From Loxodes magnus (taxonomy: Eukaryota; Ciliophora; Karyorelictea; Loxodida; Loxodidae), in assembly GCA_946699065.1 (NCBI GenBank), contig CAMPDV010000088.1, forward strand, positions 434,001 through 498,000: 64,000 nucleotides of DNA. Reading direction: 5' to 3'. This document shows, one piece after another, positions 36,000 to 48,084 of this stretch. The notes beneath the pieces are model-generated. The model had not been told where the DNA came from. It was given only the letters and a program-made list of their open reading frames with translations, and did not search any database. A program made the translations under genes and the position numbers. How positions within the stretch are numbered: the first letter of the stretch is position 1; every line of letters starts with the position of its first letter.

Positions 36000-38900
36000 A
36001 TAAAAGCAAATAAATTAAGAAAGTTATAATAATGAGAAAATAAATGCAAAAGGAAGGAATTAGAAGTTCGTAAGAAACATCTGTTTGGAATTTATTGTTT
36101 TAGGATTAACTTACTAAGAATTACTTAATCATAATCATTTATATTCGCATAATTTGTCTAAGTGTTAACTTATGAAAAATTTATAGAAAAAAGACAAAAA
36201 AAAGGAATAAAGCAGATATACTTAATAATTATGTGATGATATTTAAACATTGTATAAGGAGCTTAAGATTAAGTATTTTTTAGATGAGATACTTGCCAAT
36301 AATTATAAAATGCAAGCCTCATTAATTCTAGAATAATCATTTTATTTTTACCTAAATAAATTTATTTTTTAACTTTAAATGATGAATCAAAATTCTTTGT
36401 TTCATATAATGCTCCAAAAATAAAATCTTGATATTTTCTAATATCTATTTCCTGTTCTTCATATTATATCATTCTTAGTATTAATTCATATGCTTTAATA
36501 ACCTTTTTTATACATTTTATTGATTGAAGAGGGAAATTTTATTCTTTAACTGATTTAAATCTAAAAATAGAAATTAAACTAGCTTCTCTTATATCTCTAA
36601 AATCTACCTATTTTATATCATATTATTCTCTACTTACACTTTATATGTTCTCTTTATACTTGAAATAGACTAAAGTTATTTTATCTAACTTAATTATTTT
36701 CTTATTTTAACTATTTAAATAATGGTTTTATATAGCAAAGTTAGTGCTATAATTTAGAGGTATTAGTTAATTAATATTATCAGCTTCAGTTTTTCCTTAA
36801 TTAAACTAGCTTTATAGATACTAAAATAGGCTTAAAGCTTCTTGTTCTAGTTACCTAGAATTTTATCAGTCTTTATGATTAAAGATTTAACTTAAGCTTG
36901 TATAATTTTAAGCTACTTAGGAGTTAATTTTAATAAATTCCTTTGAGTTAAGATGCATAATAAAAACTAGAGCTCATGCATATAGTAGATCATTGTTTAT
37001 AATTAGGTAAAATATCTAATATTTGAGACTGGTTACTAGTAGTAAGGATGAGATCTAGGCTTTAAGTTAGTAGAAGTTAACCTAAAAAATCAGATAAATC
37101 AGCTATTATTAATAGTTAAATTAAATAGATTTAGCTTAACTCCGTGAATAATAACTAAATTTACTCTATCTAAATCCTAAACTCCAAATTTTTTAACTCA
37201 AAGGATTAAAATAGCCATTAACTAGATTAGAACTCAATAAATTTGATGTTTTATAGAGGAAGCGTTCACTAATAAAATGGAAATAATAATAATTGACATG
37301 AATATAATAATTGCTATTTGATATAATAGTAATTAAGATCTTAGCTAATACCTTCTATGTAATTAGAATTTATATTATAAAAAATGGAAAATTGCTCCTT
37401 GCAATATATTTTTTATTCCATTAATAACGATAATATATCTGTGCAATTTTTTAGTTCTTCAATTATCATAAGACATATATAGATATAAGATAAAATAGGT
37501 TAGTCGTATGAACTTAGCTTTATAGCTAATGATTGTGTTGACGATTTTTGGTGTGAACATTAAATTATTAATTATAATAAAATAATGAAGATAATACAAT
37601 AGAACATACAAATAGTAATTGATTTTAACTACAACTTTGTATCAATAAAGTTTAACTTTACATGAATTTATATTTTATTGCTTGAGTAAAGTGTTAATAA
37701 GGTAAAAAATAAAAAGTAAAGGAAATATCAAATAGATTTACTAACTTCTAAATACAAGTTTAAAAGACAATAAGAGATTATCCAAAACATTCGTATTAGT
37801 AAGTTTATTTTTATATTTGCAGAGAAGAAAATTTTATAAGTCTTAAAATAAATTATTTTTAGAAATATTTAGAAGGAAATTTTCTAGTTCCTAAATTAGC
37901 GCTTTCAATAAAAGGGATTACTTAAAATGAATTTAGTGCTTCTAATTTTTTAATTTTTATAATAATATCAACAAAGTAAATTACTATACATTTATCAAAA
38001 TTACTTAAATTAAAAGTATCTATGAATTAAAAAAATTTAGGTTCTTATTAACAATACTTAGTTTATCTATTTTATTTAATTAAAAAAATAATTATTTTTA
38101 TTATTTTGTTAGATGTACTTTTATCTTTAAATTTAATAAGAATAATAGCAAGAATCACTCTAATAAGGAACTTGATATAAGCTAAAATTAGATTAATAAT
38201 ATTCACTTATTTTAATGCTTTAAGATATAAAGAAATGATAGTCATTATTTATACTATCAATTATCATCCTTTAATTTCTTTTGAGAAGCACTAGAATTAT
38301 CTAGTTTTCAATGACTTTAGTTAATACTCTTATATATCTTGTAAGTATTTTTGATAATAAGCTTTCATGTATCTTCATTTAAATTTAAGTTGAATAAAAT
38401 CTATCATCTAAACAAACTTGTATCATTTTATTTAGCACAGTTCTTAGTTTACTTATGCCTTTGTATTTAATCTTATTATTTTAATTTGAATAACCTTCTA
38501 TTTTTCTAGGATTATGCTAAGTTAAAAGAATCTTAATATTATAGGATATTAACGATGATATTATATTCTAATAACTATATATTTATTATTTTATGCCTTC
38601 CAATCTATTTTTATCGCAGAATGTTCATCCTCCAATACTAACAATAGTTATATGTTTTAGCAATATTCTACCTTGAAGAAATCACTAAAATATATTAAAG
38701 ATATTGCTAGAAATCCTTTTAAAGGTACTTAAAGTTAGACTAACCATCTAAAATAAAACTAGTTTAAGTGATAAATATATAAAAATAGTTTTTTCTATCT
38801 TTAGTGATGTTTAAGTTATTTTAAGCAATTCTTAAGATTATATATATATTAAAATAATAAACTAGCTATCTAGTTATATTTATAAATATCTCCATTAATC

Positions 38901-40382
38901 TCTTATATATTGCTGATAAATTTCCAATCAAATAAGTATCTTCATTAAGTTACTTTAGCTATAGATACACTCTAATTCTTAATTTTACTCAATTTTTCCC
39001 TAAGAAAGCTAAAATAAAGAAAGATGTTTTTAAAATTACATTAGATATGATTATTTCTAGTTGATTTATAACTAAACTGCTTATTTAATTTTACAGTAGA
39101 GTATGATAACTTAGGCAAATATGCAGGACTTTTAAATAAATTGATTTAAATGTATTATCTCTCTAACTTTTATTTAAATCCTAGCAGTAGTAATTTGCAT
39201 TAGCCCTTCCTTTATAAATATATAAAACAGTTCTTAGCTTATTAACTAGCATAGGCACTTTTAGTAAATTAATAGCTATTTTAATTATAATATCTAAGGT
39301 TATATTTCTTTTAAAATTAAAACATTAAATAATCATACTCTAAAATTATTTTACTCAAGCTAGTTATTACTAAAATAGCTATAACGCTAAAATAGTTGGA
39401 TATAAAACAAAATAGGTTCATATTTTATCTAATAGCTCTTAAGTTGATTTCTCTTTATTACACAATTGTAATTAAATTTTGGTTTTGTAATATACAAGAT
39501 TATACAAATATGTATTTATAAACATTAATTTATTAGAAGGAGACTTATCATTTGACTAGATTGTTCATTGGATCTTTTTACAGGCATATGATATAATTAG
39601 AATGTATATTAATAAAGGTTAATAGTAGTTAACAATTAGCACTATACATTATAAAAATAAAGTTATAAATATCTCAATCATAATGTAATTAAATAGCTTC
39701 TTTTCATCATTCTTTTAACTTTATTAATATAAGGTATAAGAAATTTTGAATTTTAGTTATTGCCAAATTATTGCGAAGAATAAATTTAAGAGGTAATTAT
39801 ATTAAAATTAACTATCTCAAATAACTATTTCATTTTAGTAAGATTTAGTACACACAAGGAGTATTAAAACATATAATTAAATAAGATTATATAGCTAAAA
39901 TCTTTTATGGGCTTAATTTTAGTTGCTTTGCTAGGAAAACAAGAATATCTAAAAAATTCTAATTTAGTGATCAATTTATTTAGCTGAGTCCTATTTAAAA
40001 CTTACAAATTGATAGAAATATATTAGTTCCTTGGATCTAAAGATGAAATTCTATTATCATATAAGATAAATATACTAGAAAATAGTTAATACTAAATTAT
40101 TATTTCCATTATTTAAAATTATTAAGTTTTATAATTTAGATACATTCTTAATATTCCTTTCAATTTTTGAGATCAAGATTATAATTAATTTTTTTAAACT
40201 TTATAAAGATAAAAATATAAAAGAGTTGATTATTATCAAGTTAATATCTATCATATTATCACTCTTTAAAATAGTTTATATATCTCCACTATTTTAGATA
40301 TTTAGTTATTATTATACATTTCTTTACTATAACATTAGAATAGATCATTTTAATAATAATTAGATCTGATTTAATTCATAAA
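36000..40382. other. Copy B counterpart of 2060-5900, no supported gene
   Basis: Collinear with copy A but with many indels; no conserved frame. Nothing else recognised. Confidence 0.4.
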
Positions 40383-40401
40383 TTTCGCTTTTCATATTAA
40401 T

Positions 40402-41199
40402 AATAGTATGAAATTAAAGTTAGCAAATTTTTACATTCCATGGAATTTCAACCAGTTCCTGCGTACAGATTTTTTAGTATGGCCGCATACAATGAACTTT
40501 TTGAAATCGATTTACTACTATTGACTTTCATGAGGACGTACAGGAAGCTTTTATTTAAATATGTCTGTTTAAATTATCCATAGTTTACTTAATAACCTTC
40601 TTGTTCTACTCTTCTCATATTCATTTATTTTCTTCCATTATCATAGTTTATAATAGATGTTTAAGAGATTGGCAGAATCAACATTTTTTTGTTTTAAGAA
40701 TAATTATTTTATATTTTATCCAATCGTTGAATGAAATTATTTTCAATCATTTTACGTTTCTTTGTCGTCTACTTTCTTAATTTGTGATTGAGTCTTTTCT
40801 ATGTCTATTTTCGAGTTTAATTTGAAGCTTTATCGAGATTAAAGACAAAATTGATCCTTTATTACAAATTTATTCTCGATAAACTGATTTTTAAGGATTT
40901 CCATTTCGTTACTCTACACATTTATGATTATTCCAGTTCCTATAATTACATGTTTTGATTAAAAATAGTCTCTTCTTACCGGGATATAATTTTTTTCATT
41001 TCTTAAATCATTTTTTAGATTTCTTCAGGATTTTAAGTCTTATATTCTTAAGTTATGATCTTTCCGTTCATTATTTTACCTTATGGATTCGAACTTGACT
41101 CTTCTTATTTCATTTCGATTTTACGCATTTCCTAAACTGCAAGTCTACTAGCTTTTTTTATTACGTTTTTTGATAGTCGAATGTTCTACTCCATCCTTT
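40402..41199 (-). mobile_element. Gag-like element (G7) with clean target-site duplication
   Basis: About 800 bases bounded by a 19-bp direct repeat, tttcgcttttcatattaat, at 40383-40401 and 41200-41218. Copy A has the single, uninterrupted site near 5920-5935. On the reverse strand an ATG at 41194 lies within about six bases of the element's 5' end. The frame has the family motif NPEEIQKMIQEMKK, then breaks. A Lys/Gln/Glu coiled coil and the knuckle fragment K-C-TGA-F-C-Q-S-L-K-H are read in other frames. The 3' end has GGTTGAAATTCCA, shared with G12. This is the proof that the family is mobile. Confidence 0.85.
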
Positions 41200-41218
41200 T
41201 TTCGCTTTTCATATTAAT

Positions 41219-42780
41219 TACTAAAAATATTTCTTGAAGTAAAAATGATATAATTATGTGCTTTTACTTTAGCCTAAATATGATTTAATAAAGCTAAAAA
41301 TTTTAGACTCATCGTAAAATTTACATTTAGATTTAAAAATAAAGTATTTTAGAATTTAAATAGGAAAAGGAATAAGAAAAGTATAAAGAAAGTAGATAAT
41401 TAGAAAAATTATTATTGAAGCAAATATAATTTATTAAATTTAAAATTTATAGACCAACTGATGCAAATAATTCAAAGCAAAAGTAGTTTAAACTAGTATA
41501 ATAAAGAAATCTAATTCCTCTGTTTCTATTCCTAATATTTCTAGCTTTACTTGCATTTAAGGTTTAGCATTTATAATATAATACTTATAGTTAAATAGAT
41601 ATATTAGATTTAAAATAGATCAAGGCTTTAAATAACCATATTTTTCATTATGTTAATAAATTTTAAAAAGAATCTTTAATTAAATTATCTTTCATTACAA
41701 TAGAAAAATGCTGAATAGCACACAAACATCATATAATAAACTCCAATTGATAATTATATTAAAGTATCTCAAGTTTTAATTTTATAATATAAAGCTCAAT
41801 TATTGAATCATTCTTTTATAATGATGGAGTAAAATTATTCATTGAAGAGAAAAATAAAAACTAAATGGCTAAATATCTAAAGATAAGAATAAGGCAGATT
41901 AATTATCTAATGCTACTTAATTATTGATATTTACCTAATCTGCTAAAGATTCTACTAAATTATAATTATTGATGGAGCTACTTTATAAATCTAAGTATTA
42001 GTTACATAGAAGGTGAATAATTTTAAATTGTAATAAATAATCCTTATTAAAACTCATATATAATCGATTGAATTTAATAGAGCAACAAACATTATTCAAA
42101 ATAGTAAGCTAAATTAAATAAAACCACAATAAAAGTACTTTTTAAATGTATAACTACTATTAGCATTTTACGAAAGAGAATTTTATATTCCATCTTAAAT
42201 GATAGAAGAATAGTGAAAGATAATAAATTAATAATAATAATAGTGGCTCCAAAATTAGCCACATAACTCCTTTGTAAAAATCTTTAAATAAGTTACAAAT
42301 ATTCAATTTAAATAAATTTACAAATGACACATCTTTTTAATTATTTCATATGAGAACTATATGGTAGTAAAAGCACGATACATAGTTTAGATAATAGATG
42401 ACTTATAAATATATTCGTTTGGAATAAATTTAAATTTAATAATTCTAGAACACTACTAAAGTATACTCAGAAGGGATTTGTTTCTTTATTATATTTTACT
42501 ATTCTTATTTAATTCTTCATACTAATTTAATCTCATACCATTAATTACATTTTTCATAAAAAACTAGGAATACCTTAGAAAGGAATCAGATAATTTTAAC
42601 TAAGGGATTACTTAATTAAATCAAGATTTAGCAATTATCTTATGTTTTCTAATTATTACTATATACTTCAAGTTAATTTAGTATCTATAAAATATTTTAG
42701 GAGGCAAATCTTCATAATAAAGCATGAAATCATTAGTTTTTTATCTAATGCAAATATTTTTAAAACTATAATAATATATT
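41219..42780. other. Copy B counterpart of 5936-7690, no supported gene
   Basis: Aligned with copy A, including the empty site for R1 copy 1 near 42015. No coding sequence supported. Confidence 0.4.
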
Positions 42781-43517
42781 AACGTAGCGTCACCTTTATT
42801 TGGTTTACCACCAATTAGATTTTGTAAAAGGTTTTTTATCCTCAATAGGTTTCGGATTCGAATTCTTCTGGTTTCTCTGGATCGTAAATTCTTATTACTT
42901 TCTTGTTTTCCCCTCTCGTTAATTATTGTAAGTCAAAACCGTACTATCATCTTCGAATCGTCTCAGTGCGTCCGTAATCTTTGTGCTTCTAAGTATGGTT
43001 AAATTTTTTTTCTAATATATTCTTCCATTTGGAATGCAGTAATCTTAAATAAGTTGCAAGTGTCTTTTTCTATTGCTCAATCTTACTTTTATTAAAATTT
43101 GTAACAATTTTTTATCGTGTGACCATATTTTTGCAGTATCAGCATTTATTTTTTCTATTTTATATGAATATTTAGGACGATTTTTGTTTTTCTCTTGATT
43201 CTGGATTAATTCATTTGTTAATCAATATTTGATCCAATTGATTAAATCTCTGATCCAAGCTTTGTCTTAAGCTTCTTTCGATTGTAATTAATTACATTTC
43301 CATCTATTAGGAGAAAAGTTATTAATTAATTTCTTGTTTGAGATTTTACTCATTGATCAATTTTTTGATAGTTAGCATAAGGATTAAGTTATTCATTTTA
43401 GATCTTAAACTTTTTTTGTTAGTTACTAATTGTCCAGTTGTAGCATGTACAACTCCTTACTAAGTCTGGTTAATTATTCGGTTATGTTAAAGAAGTCTGT
43501 TATTTCTTAGATCCCAT
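42781..43517 (-). pseudogene. Gag-like element (G8), reverse strand
   Basis: ATG at 43517 on the reverse strand. A Gln/Asn/Lys-rich N-terminal half leads to a knuckle near 43120-43160: K-C-TGA-Y-C-K-N, then after a one-base shift Y-G-H-T-I-K-N-C. Once repaired by eye for frame the spacing is a classical CCHC with Trp (TGA) at position two. The 3' end shares the AACCAAATAAAGGTGAC-like sequence with G4. No matching sequence in copy A. Target-site duplication not found. Confidence 0.6.
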
Positions 43518-44640
43518 TTTATTTTATATAATAAAAATCAGTTTTGGAAAACATTTGATATCACAATTTCCCTTAGTATAAGTTTTAGCGATATTTAACG
43601 ATAGAACTAAGCGTCTATTTGTCAAATTGTTTGCTTAAGTTGTGAATTAAAATTTTTGCTTACATTTAATAATTTTATGAACTTTAATTTTAGTACCTTG
43701 GAGTTTTAGTTACATATAATCAATATCCAATTTTATATATAAATTTCCTTGAAAAGCTAAATTCTTGATTTATCACTTTTAAAATTTGCCTTTTTTGTAT
43801 ATAAATTTAACTAAATTTAATAAATATCAAATTATCTTTCCTTAATTTTACTTGAATCTAATAAAAATTTAAATTTAAATTTAGCTTTATGATAAAGCTA
43901 CTTTAATAGTAAAATTTATTAGTTTATTTAAACAGAAGCTCAAATGAAGGTACCTCACATAATATATATGCTATTTATATTAATTCTTTTTATATCTTCA
44001 GCAATTTCCTTGATTCAAGCTTATTTAAGGATCTCCTATTTAAATTTAGATTTTTCCTTTTTGTTACTTAAATTACTTATTTACCTTTCTTCAAATTTGG
44101 CAAGCTCCATCTCCGCCACTCTACTTAGATTTTTTTAATTAGCTTCGCGTTAATTTAAAATAAATAATATTACAATGCTATTTTTCTTTAATAATAGATC
44201 TATATAAAATATTTTGATTATCTTTAATTCATTGATATTTAAAAAGAAAATTAGCATTTTTGCGCAAGAATTGTAAAGGAAAATTTTTAAACTTTAAGAT
44301 ATAAAATTTATTAGGCATCTGATGTAATTTATTAGCATAAGTGCAAGGATATAACTTAAAAATATTTAGTAATAGACATAATTTTAAGAGTAAACTAACA
44401 CTTAAAATTAAAAACTCTTTAATTGCTATAATGCTTTTAAAGTAAATCTTTTAGGACATTTAAATTTAATTATATAACCAATTATATATTTATTAGTTTA
44501 TTCATCAAGGATATTATATATTATAAAATCTAGATTTTATTTGAAAATACAAGTAACATAATTTAAAAAATTTTTATTATAGAAATTTAAATGAAATACA
44601 TACTAGTAAAGAAAGTATTTTAAGACTCCTTCGTGCTAGA

Positions 44641-45150
44641 TAAACAAATAAATAAATTTGATTATAGAGCGCATAGCACTCTCGTTGGTGCGCAGCTCTT
44701 TAAAAAAATGTTTCATACTGACAAGAATGTTTCTTACTGATAAAATTATCAGATACTGATAAATCTTGTTCAATACTGGTATAATTATTCAGTACTGATA
44801 AAAATGTTCAATACTGATATAATTTTAGAATAATCGTAATCTTTAATACTTGCTGGAGGTCCAAGGACATAGCAGGATTGTGTCTCATTGCATCACCGAA
44901 GCAGAGGACGACATGTGTCAATTATGGGTACTTAAATTCCCCACCTCTGATGAAGCTCGCAATATTATTTCTTTTTCGTTCCAGAATTAAAAATAAACGA
45001 AGCCAAGCCAGTGTCGAAGGTCTAAGAATCTTATGTCTCGAGGCTAAACCAAAGCAGAGGAAGACATAAAGTCGATTATGGGTACTTAGCTTCCCCAACC
45101 TCTGATGAAGATGACCTTGTTGTTCACCTTCGAACAGTTATGCGGTTTTA
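44641..45150 (-). mobile_element. R2 retroelement (SINE-like), copy 2
   Basis: Nearly identical to 19998-20514, with the same tandem TACTGATAA-type repeats and the same two hairpin units. The 3' stem-loop is at 44667-44698 and its (ATTT)n tail lies at the left edge. Copy A is empty at the matching position (near 8793, after gtgctaga). A 63-codon ATG frame inside is not supported as coding. Confidence 0.8.
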
Positions 45151-45169
45151 AAAATATATATATAATAAT

Positions 45170-46022
45170 AATAATAAAGTTAATAATAATGTATTTGCGT
45201 AACTTTTTCCTTTGCTAAGTTAGTCACAGAATCATTTTATAAGTTTCTCAAATGCTCATTGGGTCACTCCATTCTTCTCTCGAATTACTAGACTCGCATT
45301 CTTCTATTACGTATCGACTCAAGCTAATTTATCCCTTCCTGACATTAGGAATCTTGCTTCAGTCTCAATTAGGTTTAAACATTTGTGTTGTTCTTCTTTT
45401 TTGAGCGTTACTATATCCAATAGTAATTAATCTCCACCTTATGCCTTTTTCTTATAAAGTATTCCTTCTGGGGAACAGTATAACTTAGACACGTCATTTC
45501 ATAACTTATGACTTGCTTATTTCTGTTTTCTCTAAAAAACACCAGCATTTTTTAAATATATGTCCATTTCTTTAACAAAAGAAGCATCTTTTTGGGCATT
45601 TTTTGGAGATATGTCCTAATTTTTGACATTTTTAACATTTTCAACATTTTTTTCATTTTTTATATTTTTTTCGATTAGAAAAGTTTTTGGAATACTGCTA
45701 TTCCACTACTATAGGATCATTATGAGGAGAAATAGGTTATTCAGAATTAATTTGCTTATTAGTATCTTTAAGTTTTAACTCCGTTTTTCAAGATATTAGA
45801 TAAGTTAAGAATTTGATGTTTTGGTCTTGATTTCCATTTTTAGTCCTTTATTTTCATTTTATAGTTGTTGGACAGTAAAAGTTAGAGAATCTAATCGTTA
45901 AATTAAGTCTAGAAGTGATTTTTACAATTTTTTATTTTCCGCTGCTAGGAGTATATTTCGATTAGAGATTTTTATTAGTTGATATCCTGTTAGTTTTTAT
46001 TCGTTTATTTCTTAGGAGCCAT
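45170..46022 (-). pseudogene. Gag-like element with two CCHC knuckles (G9)
   Basis: On the reverse strand from ATG 46022, preceded by an A-run. The N-terminal half is Lys/Gln/Asn-rich and frameshifted. It is followed by two complete CCHC knuckles about 10 residues apart, CQKCQKLGHISKKC and CFFCQRNGHIFKKC (about 45545-45640). A Trp read from TGA occurs in KKC-TGA-KC just before the first. Two tandem knuckles are typical of retroviral/retrotransposon Gag and LINE ORF1 proteins. No second open frame with reverse transcriptase motifs is nearby. Confidence 0.7.
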
Positions 46023-46087
46023 TTTTTATATTAATATAATAAATGATAAGCCAAAAATATGTTAGAATTCAAATCGGAATTTTTCAT

Positions 46088-46690
46088 GCTCCAAAAAAGC
46101 AGTAATTAACGTCATCCTAGAGAGACAAGAGTTAAAAAAAGAGCATAAAAGGTCACCCGTAAAATCGAAACTCCTACTTCTGAAGAAATGCCTATGAAAT
46201 ATGCTAAAAGTATTATGTGCTCGATAGTCTCGAGTCTCTCCACAAATCAGTAAATAAGTTATGATTAGTTGATAAAATTAATGCAGACCTCCAGAAAGAG
46301 ATAAAAAACTGAAGAAAGATAATAGGAGGTTAATTGAAAACTTTAAATGCAAAAGAAATAGAGTCAAGCCTCATGGCCTAAAAAAGAAAACTTAACGCAT
46401 TTTGAAAAATTTCACAATACCAGAACAGTTACTCATAACACTAAAAATAGAAGTAATAGAATTGATCAACAAAATAGAAAAAATAGAAGAAAATCGGCTA
46501 AAATTACAGAGCTAAATGAACCTACAAGAATAAGGAAATGATCCAAAAGATACTATTATTGTAACATTAGAACAAAGTCTATGGAAAAACTCTAAAATTC
46601 GTAAAATTTAAATAAGAGTACTGAAACTACTACTAGGCGAAAAATGCATCAAGGATATTATGCATAACAAAGAGAAGAGTTGCAGAGACA
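46088..46690 (+). pseudogene. Gag-like element (G10)
   Basis: Frame from ATG 46088 with KIETPTSEEMPMKYAKSI, clearly homologous to TPTSEEKPRKQMKSAL of G2, then DQLIKLM and a basic helix. The knuckle region near 46545 reads R-Y-Y-Y-C-N, completed in another frame as L-W(TGG)-K-N-S, so two ligands are lost. The TGG here aligns with TGA in G2 and G3. Convergent with G11; the two meet at the hairpin 46708-46731. Confidence 0.6.
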
Positions 46691-46707
46691 TTCAAATTTT
46701 CATATTT

Positions 46708-46731
46708 AGCCTCTAGAGAAATCTAGAGGCT
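46708..46731. repeat. Perfect hairpin with GAAA loop
   Basis: A 10-bp perfect stem (agcctctaga / tctagaggct) closed by gaaa, a GNRA-type tetraloop. It lies exactly between the converging elements G10 and G11. Could mark an element 3' end. Confidence 0.8.
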
Positions 46732-46734
46732 GCC

Positions 46735-47819
46735 AAGAAAGAGTGAAAATACCTCTAAGAACACCAAAATTTAATTTTGTATTTTTATTTGTATTTGTAT
46801 TTATAAAACCTATTATATTTTGGAAGGTTATATTTTTAATGTTTCGATTCCATTTTGTTAAATCATTAAAATAACTGTTCGCCTTCCGGCTTAATTGAAG
46901 TTTTAAATGTATAAAATCTCCTTTCCTGCATGTTTGCTCCTTGTGCTCTTTTTCCCGGACTTCTCTCTTTTTAATAATCTGAGTTAAGAATTTGTTTTTT
47001 TTCCAGATTTTCCCATTTCCCGATGGGAAGAATTCCGTCACTCGCCATTTCAGTTGCTAAGAGTTAATATTATTCCAAATATTCATTCTTATTCATTTCT
47101 ATTGGGGACATTTTCGCCATAGATTTCAAGTACTGTTGCAAATGTAACATCTTTTCCTTGCTCTAGGAAATATCTTTTCTTGTTTCTCTATTTCCATTGG
47201 AATTCCTTAAGAAGGTTTCTACAGGTTTTCTTCTATTAATTTAAGTCTGGAATCTAATTTTACTCAGTTTTTCTCGTCTTGCTCTTGCATTACTCAAATA
47301 TCATTCTCTAAATTTTAAATTGACTCATAGACTCCGACTTTAGCTCTTCGGTCTACCATATGGACTTCGTCATCATCTTCATGTTTTATCAGATCCTGAC
47401 TTATTGCAAACATCTTTTCCTTCTGGGAGTTTAATTCCTCTTCGCGTTTTTTTATGTTTCTAATAAGTAGATGAATCAGCTGTTTCATCTATTCAGAGTT
47501 CATTTGTTCTATTTCAATGTTGTCTAAATCAAAGGTAATAGGATCTATATTAAATTATCTTACTTTACCTTCTTCGTTTATTTTTTATTTCTTCGTTATT
47601 ATTTTTATCGATTCAGTTGAGTGGTCTCTTTTTCAGTTTTCAATGGAGGTGTTGAGAGCTGTGTCAACTTTTCTGTTCTGAATTTTTGTTTCAGTTCCTG
47701 CTTGCCTTTGCTGGAGGAAGTCCGCTTTATTTTAATTTGTAGGATTTAGTATTTTTTATTAGTTCTTCTAATTTATTTTGTTGTTCTGGTTATTTTTATT
47801 AAGAAGAGCTTCGATTCAT
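46735..47819 (-). pseudogene. Gag-like element (G11), reverse strand
   Basis: ATG at 47819 on the reverse strand. After an early frameshift a long frame shows MNSEQMKQLIHLLIRNIKKR, a Glu/Asp/Lys coiled coil containing two TGAs read as Trp, an MEIEKQEK motif, and K-R-C-Y-I-C-N-S-T-TGA-N-L-W(TGG)-R-K-C-P near 47120. That knuckle keeps three Cys ligands, with Asn in place of His. Downstream a 111-codon basic frame (46706-47041) may be its C-terminal part in another frame. Remnants of the same region persist in copy A around 10600-10740. Confidence 0.6.
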
Positions 47820-48084
47820 TTTGTTAGTTAAATAACTTTAATTACAAGAGTTATAAATTATAATTAGTTTTTTCTTTAAAATTTTCATTTTTTAAGATTT
47901 TCAAATTAGAAATTTTACTTTTTCTTAACTAAAATCAGAATATCAACCATGACTGGATTTTAAATTAATTATTAAATTTAAGTATTTATATTTAAGATCG
48001 CTAAAGATACAAAGTTATATAAATATATCAGGAATTATAAAGTTATTATTATTATCAGCTAAAAATTTAATAATTATTTGCTTT

